Shown here: positions 16,800-19,668 of the stretch, one piece after another
How positions within the stretch are numbered: position 1 is the stretch's first letter
Layout of the letters: each line of letters starts with the position of its first letter
DNA from: Oscillospiraceae bacterium
GTDB taxonomy: Bacteria > Bacillota > Clostridia > Oscillospirales > Ruminococcaceae
Length of the DNA: 19,668 nt
Assembly (NCBI GenBank): GCA_017848155.1
Contig: JAGAKC010000487.1
Coordinates: forward strand, 1 to 19,668
Direction of reading: 5' to 3'
Program-made: the position numbers and the translations under genes
Notes under the pieces: model-generated
Seen by the model: only the letters and a program-made list of their open reading frames with translations
What the model was told of the DNA's origin: nothing
The model's database searches: none

Positions 16800-16986
16800 G
16801 GGTGTTTCGGGGTGAAAAACAAAAATCCGTGTATGCTCGTGTTTTCTCCTGTTTTCTTTGTTTTTCTTACTTTTGAAAAAGTGGAGCAAAAAACGAAATG
16901 AAACTTAAGAAACAGAGAAAAACAGAGAGAAACAGAGAGAAAAGCAAAGAAAACGGGATATATTTCAAATTCGGGTCAGAAAAGCC
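16800..16986. repeat. Pyrimidine-purine inverted repeat upstream of rplM
   Basis: This gene-free stretch holds a C/T-rich arm (16846-16869) and an A/G-rich arm (16906-16930) that are imperfect inverted repeats of each other. Within the right arm a CAGAGAGAAA-like unit is repeated about three times. An inner ACTTTT/AAAAGT hairpin lies between them. Nothing coding was seen. Confidence 0.55.
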
Positions 16987-17015
16987 TTGACAAAAGATGA
17001 TTTTTCGGCTATAAT
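16987..17015 (+). promoter_or_regulatory. Promoter of the rplM-rpsI operon
   Basis: Perfect TTGACA (16987-16992), 17-base spacer and perfect TATAAT (17010-17015), 91 bases before the L13 start codon, as expected for a strongly expressed ribosomal operon. Confidence 0.92.
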
Positions 17016-17021
17016 AATCAC

Positions 17022-17105
17022 TGTTGTGTATGGCAATGGCGCAGTTGTGCGCTGTTGTCAAGTAATAAGATCGGTATTTATCCGAAATACAAGGAGGAAA
17101 CAAGT
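17022..17105 (+). ncRNA. Probable ribosomal-protein leader RNA (L13-leader type)
   Basis: The 5' untranslated stretch folds into a hairpin at 17031-17060 (outer TGGCAA/TTGTCA, inner GCGCA/TGCGC, loop GTTG) and a smaller one at 17071-17085 (TCGG/CCGA) right before AAGGAGG at 17091-17097. Firmicutes are known to carry an L13 leader that controls rplM-rpsI by autoregulation. The match to that Rfam family is inferred from position and folding only. Confidence 0.5.
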
Positions 17106-17534
17106 ATGGCAACATATATGCCCAAGGCTGAAACAGTAGAGCGCAGCTGGTATATTCTTGACGCTGCTGGCCGTCCTCTCGGTCGTGTAGCTGCTATGGC
17201 TGCTCACCTGCTCAGAGGCAAGCACAAGGTAACATTTGCTCCCCACTGCGACTGTGGAGATCACGTTATCATTATCAACTGCGCAAAGGCAGTTCTCACC
17301 GGCAAGAAGCTGGAGAAGAAGTACTACAGATGGCACACAGGCTGGATCGGTCACCTGAAGGAGATCCGTTATGATACTCTGATGGAAAAGAATCCTGAGA
17401 AGGCTATGACACTTGCTGTTAACGGCATGATCCCTGACACCACCATCGGCAGAAAGGCTATGACAAGACTTCGCTGCTATGCTGGTGCAGAGCACAAGAA
17501 CGCGGCTCAGAAGCCCGTTGAGTACAAGTTTTAA
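17106..17534 (+). CDS. rplM: 50S ribosomal protein L13
   Basis: A 142-residue large-subunit protein (bL13-type uL13), close to the 145 residues usual in Bacillota. The N-terminal ERSWYILDAAGRPLGR, LLRGKHKVTFAPH, GDHVIIINCAK and the C-terminal MIPDTTIGRKAMTRLRCYAG are diagnostic. It acts early in 50S assembly. AAGGAGG at 17091-17097 precedes the ATG at 17106. rpsI follows 12 bases later as an operon partner. Confidence 0.98.
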   Translation: MATYMPKAETVERSWYILDAAGRPLGRVAAMAAHLLRGKHKVTFAPHCDCGDHVIIINCAKAVLTGKKLEKKYYRWHTGWIGHLKEIRYDTLMEKNPEKAMTLAVNGMIPDTTIGRKAMTRLRCYAGAEHKNAAQKPVEYKF

Positions 17535-17546
17535 GGAGGGCTGAAA

Positions 17547-17945
17547 ATGTACGAATCTAAACCCCACTACTACGGTACAGGCAGAAGAAAGCATTCTGTT
17601 GCCAGAGTAAGAGTATACCCCGGCAGCGGCACAATCACCATCAACGGCAGAGGCATTGATGACTACTTCGGTCTTGACACACTCAAGCTCATCGTTCGTC
17701 AGCCCCTCACTCTTACAGATACAGTTGAGAAGTTCGACATCGTTTGCACAGTTGCAGGCGGCGGCGTTACAGGTCAGGCTGGTGCAATCCGTCACGGTAT
17801 CTCCAGAGCTCTGCTCCAGTACTCTGACGAGCTCCGTCCCGTTCTCAAGAAGGCTGGCTTCCTGACACGTGACCCCAGAATGAAGGAGAGAAAGAAGTAC
17901 GGTCTCAAGGCTGCACGTCGTGCTCCCCAGTTCTCCAAGCGTTAA
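17547..17945 (+). CDS. rpsI: 30S ribosomal protein S9
   Basis: A 132-residue small-subunit protein ending in the universal SKR tail that touches P-site t[22 protein letters not shown] at the start, [32 protein letters not shown] and [24 protein letters not shown] are diagnostic. It follows rplM by 12 bases with GGAGGG upstream. The gene is intact although a mobile-element integrase starts 116 bases beyond its stop, so any attachment site at its 3' end has left the coding sequence whole. Confidence 0.98.
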   Translation: MYESKPHYYGTGRRKHSVARVRVYPGSGTITINGRGIDDYFGLDTLKLIVRQPLTLTDTVEKFDIVCTVAGGGVTGQAGAIRHGISRALLQYSDELRPVLKKAGFLTRDPRMKERKKYGLKAARRAPQFSKR

Positions 17946-17958
17946 GGAGCAATCTCAC

Positions 17959-18022
17959 AAGACCGTATTGTTATGCGGTTTACCAAATCGTTTTACGAAT
18001 TTGGTCTTTATATGGTCTTTAT
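17959..18022. other. Candidate element attachment region with clustered repeats
   Basis: Between the rpsI stop and the integrase end lie: inverted repeat ACCGTA/TGCGGT (17962-17979), inverted repeat ACCAAAT/ATTTGGT (17982-18005, inner CGT/ACG), and a tandem direct repeat TGGTCTTTAT (18002-18011 and 18013-18022), whose GGTCTT also pairs with AAGACC at 17959-17964. Such clusters are typical of integrase core and arm sites. The exact att core cannot be defined because the other element end is outside the window. Confidence 0.45.
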
Positions 18023-18025
18023 TGG

Positions 18026-18060
18026 AATCCTCTCCGAGTACCATTCGGGGAGGATTTTTG
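18026..18060. terminator. Shared terminator of rpsI and the integrase gene
   Basis: A 12-pair stem (AATCCTCTCCGA / TCGGGGAGGATT, one G-T wobble, 7-base loop) followed by TTTTT on the plus strand, and by ATTCC on the minus strand. It lies just before the integrase stop codon and after rpsI. Confidence 0.8.
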
Positions 18061-18061
18061 T

Positions 18062-19198
18062 TTAAGCCAATTTAAGAGAAATGAGATTTGCCACTTTTGC
18101 TTTGGAGCTTTTAAGTACATCGGCATAGATATTTGCCGTAACTCCGATGTCACAATGCCCTAAATGGTCAGATACGATCTTCAGATCGACACCGCTATTG
18201 AGTAAAAGCGTAGCGTTACAATGACGCAGACTATGCAATGTCAGAAATTCAAAATCCGTTCCTTTCAGAAAGCGTCTGAATGATGTTCCAAGCGAAGAAC
18301 GGTCACGGTAGTTTCCGTTTGCTGAGGTGAATACCATTTCGGGGTGGGCAAAATCATCGCCAAGGGCCTCGATAAGCTGTTCCTGATATTGTTTCTGCTC
18401 TTTGAAAATTGCTGCTAGAGCTTCACTCATTCCGATTGTACGGATACTGCTTTCGGTCTTTGGAGTTGTGAGCCAATGCTTGCCGCCTACATCTGCTAGA
18501 TTATGCTCAATGGATATAGTCATATCATCGAAGTTTATATCCTCCCACGATAAAGCAAGGCATTCTCCGCATCGCATTCCTGTGAACAGCAAAACCTTGA
18601 GTATTCGCTTGACATCAGGATCGCATTTCTTTTCATCAATAAGCGACATAAATTGCTTAGTCTGTTCTTCGTCAAGAACAGGCTTTTTCTTTTTGTTACG
18701 CTTTTTAGGCAGTATAACATTTCGGCAGGGAGTATCTCGGATAAAACCCTGTTCAACGCCACGATGAAATATGCTTTGTATTATAACATACACTTTGCGA
18801 ACTGTTTCAGGCTGTAACTTCAGCGATTGCACAAATTGAGTAAGTCTGGGAGTGTTTATGTCCTTAACCTTTGTGTTGCCGAAAACAGGCTCGATATGAT
18901 TCTTATATGCACTTTTGTAATTGTAAACAGTTCCTTCTTTGAGCTCGATCGGGGCATAATTCTCAAAATACCATTCTGCGAGCTCTGAGAAGCGCATATT
19001 TTCATTGAGCTGAGAATAACCCTTGCAATGCCTTTCAAATTCGTAAGCGTATTCTTGTGCCATTTTTTCCGCTTTCTTTTCTGATGTTCCCTTAGGTGGT
19101 GCGAAGGTTGTGGATTTGATTATCTGTTTGCCGTTTTTGTCATAGCCGAGGGAAACCTTTATTCTGTAACTGTTTCCTCGTTTTGATATGGTTGCCAT
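18062..19198 (-). CDS. int: Tyrosine recombinase / site-specific integrase
   Basis: A 378-residue phage- and ICE-type integrase. An N-terminal arm-binding, AP2-like part (MATISKRGNSYRIKVSLGYD, 1-35), a core-binding SAM-like domain (about 65-150) and a catalytic domain with the full set R209 (TGMRCGE), K247, H322 and R325 (HSLRH), H348 (LGH) and nucleophile Y358 (NIYAD) show an intact enzyme. It catalyses integration and excision of the element. The start at 19198 is preceded by AGGAGGAA; a consensus promoter lies at 19250-19279. It points toward rpsI, as is usual when int sits at one end of the element, with the excisionase gene upstream. ICEs integrated at rpsI are reported in other Firmicutes, but the exact site here is not proved. 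Confidence 0.93.
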   Translation of the reverse strand: MATISKRGNSYRIKVSLGYDKNGKQIIKSTTFAPPKGTSEKKAEKMAQEYAYEFERHCKGYSQLNENMRFSELAEWYFENYAPIELKEGTVYNYKSAYKNHIEPVFGNTKVKDINTPRLTQFVQSLKLQPETVRKVYVIIQSIFHRGVEQGFIRDTPCRNVILPKKRNKKKKPVLDEEQTKQFMSLIDEKKCDPDVKRILKVLLFTGMRCGECLALSWEDINFDDMTISIEHNLADVGGKHWLTTPKTESSIRTIGMSEALAAIFKEQKQYQEQLIEALGDDFAHPEMVFTSANGNYRDRSSLGTSFRRFLKGTDFEFLTLHSLRHCNATLLLNSGVDLKIVSDHLGHCDIGVTANIYADVLKSSKAKVANLISLKLA

Positions 19199-19249
19199 AA
19201 GTTAAATTCCTCCTACGATTTAACCATTATGACACATTCTTACGCTCTA

Positions 19250-19279
19250 ATTATACACTTTAAAGCGATAAATTGTCAA
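19250..19279 (-). promoter_or_regulatory. Consensus promoter of the integrase gene
   Basis: On the minus strand TTGACA (19279-19274), an 18-base spacer and TATAAT (19255-19250), both perfect, 51 bases before the integrase ATG. The integrase can thus be transcribed apart from the excisionase gene. Confidence 0.88.
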
Positions 19280-19304
19280 TAGGGGATCTGGCTTTATTCA
19301 GGAG

Positions 19305-19511
19305 CTAATTGTTATTAGCAGCATTGGTATTGTTGTTTGTATTGGTGTTGAATACTGTATTATACAACGCTTCTTCGCTGATAAGATATTTCTTTCCTGC
19401 TCGGAAGCAAGGTAATTGTCCCGAAACACACATTTGTCTGATGCGGTATTCGGTTATGCCCTCAATTAGTTGAGAGGCTTGCTTAATGGTAAGTATCCGT
19501 TTCTTCTGCAT
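19305..19511 (-). CDS. xis: Excisionase-type HTH DNA-binding protein
   Basis: A 68-residue protein. Residues 1-50 match the excisionase/MerR-like HTH (helix_turn_helix_17) pattern: ILTIKQASQLI, then ITEYRIRQMCVSGQLPCFRAGKKYLISEEAL. Such Xis proteins bend DNA at att sites and direct the integrase to excision. The last 14 residues are almost only Asn, Thr and Ala (NTNTNNNTNAANNN), a low-complexity tail not needed by the family. AAAGGAG precedes the ATG at 19511. It is upstream of the integrase with a 106-base gap that contains the int promoter. Confidence 0.85.
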   Translation of the reverse strand: MQKKRILTIKQASQLIEGITEYRIRQMCVSGQLPCFRAGKKYLISEEALYNTVFNTNTNNNTNAANNN

Positions 19512-19668
19512 AATATACTCCTTTCGATATATAAATGCTGTATGGCAGCTTTATTCAATGTTTTCTATGGAGCAAATTGCGGGTAGTCACGCACTCGCAC
19601 ATAGGGATTTCACCTCTGCCCATTCTTATGGGATCAGCCGTTACCTTTCGGTCTGAACGGAAGTATCA
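19512..19668. other. Structured element end with a 15-residue micro-ORF
   Basis: The stretch between xis and the window edge holds two hairpins: CCCAT/ATGGG (19619-19632) and CCGTT-ACC / GGT-CTG-AACGG (19638-19660, a 3-base bulge; the minus-strand loop is the GNRA loop GAAA). A minus-strand micro-ORF (19602-19555, MCECVTTRNLLHRKH) has AGAGGTGA about 8 bases upstream. No larger gene is seen; the region may be part of a gene or RNA that continues past the edge. Confidence 0.4.

Overview
The window looks like a chromosomal segment of a Gram-positive anaerobic Clostridia-type bacterium, most likely Ruminococcus or another Oscillospiraceae member. This is judged from the protein types (a giant 2-hydroxyacyl-CoA dehydratase activase-like protein, a Clostridia-style DHFR, a TIGR04086-type membrane protein, an Rv3722c-like aspartate aminotransferase), strong AGGAGG-type ribosome binding sites and consensus TTGACA/TATAAT promoters. 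No database search was possible, so the genus is an inference. No rRNA, tRNA or CRISPR array was seen.

Left part (1-9423): a 5'-truncated activase-like gene, a membrane-anchored SPFH/prohibitin-like protein and a PcrA/UvrD helicase read rightward. The helicase has a TTG start just after a strong hairpin terminator and carries an extra segment between motifs I and Ia. A four-helix membrane protein and a PLP aminotransferase then read leftward, each behind its own hairpin.

Middle (9424-12530): a promoter at 9729-9757 precedes three rightward genes for surface or secreted proteins: a single-pass membrane protein and two tandem paralogues with signal peptides and beta-solenoid-like repeats. None has a function I recognise. 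A bidirectional terminator closes the block against the next, leftward operon.

Leftward operon (14572-12538): one consensus promoter drives a NifX/NifB-like protein with a Cys/His-rich repeat tail, dihydrofolate reductase, an MmcQ/YjbR protein and a DUF2461 protein, all tightly packed or overlapping. Next, also leftward, is a compact three-gene lysis-type cassette (coiled-coil membrane protein, holin-like protein, GH25 muramidase) with no phage structural genes in view.

Right part (15900-19668): a lipoprotein gene with a perfect promoter and terminator, then the core rplM-rpsI ribosomal operon with its own perfect promoter and a probable L13-type leader. Immediately after rpsI lies the end of an integrated mobile element: a tyrosine integrase, an excisionase-like HTH protein and a structured stretch with a micro-ORF that runs off the window. 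The junction region (17946-18061) is dense in inverted and direct repeats and should hold one attachment site. The rest of the element lies beyond the right edge.
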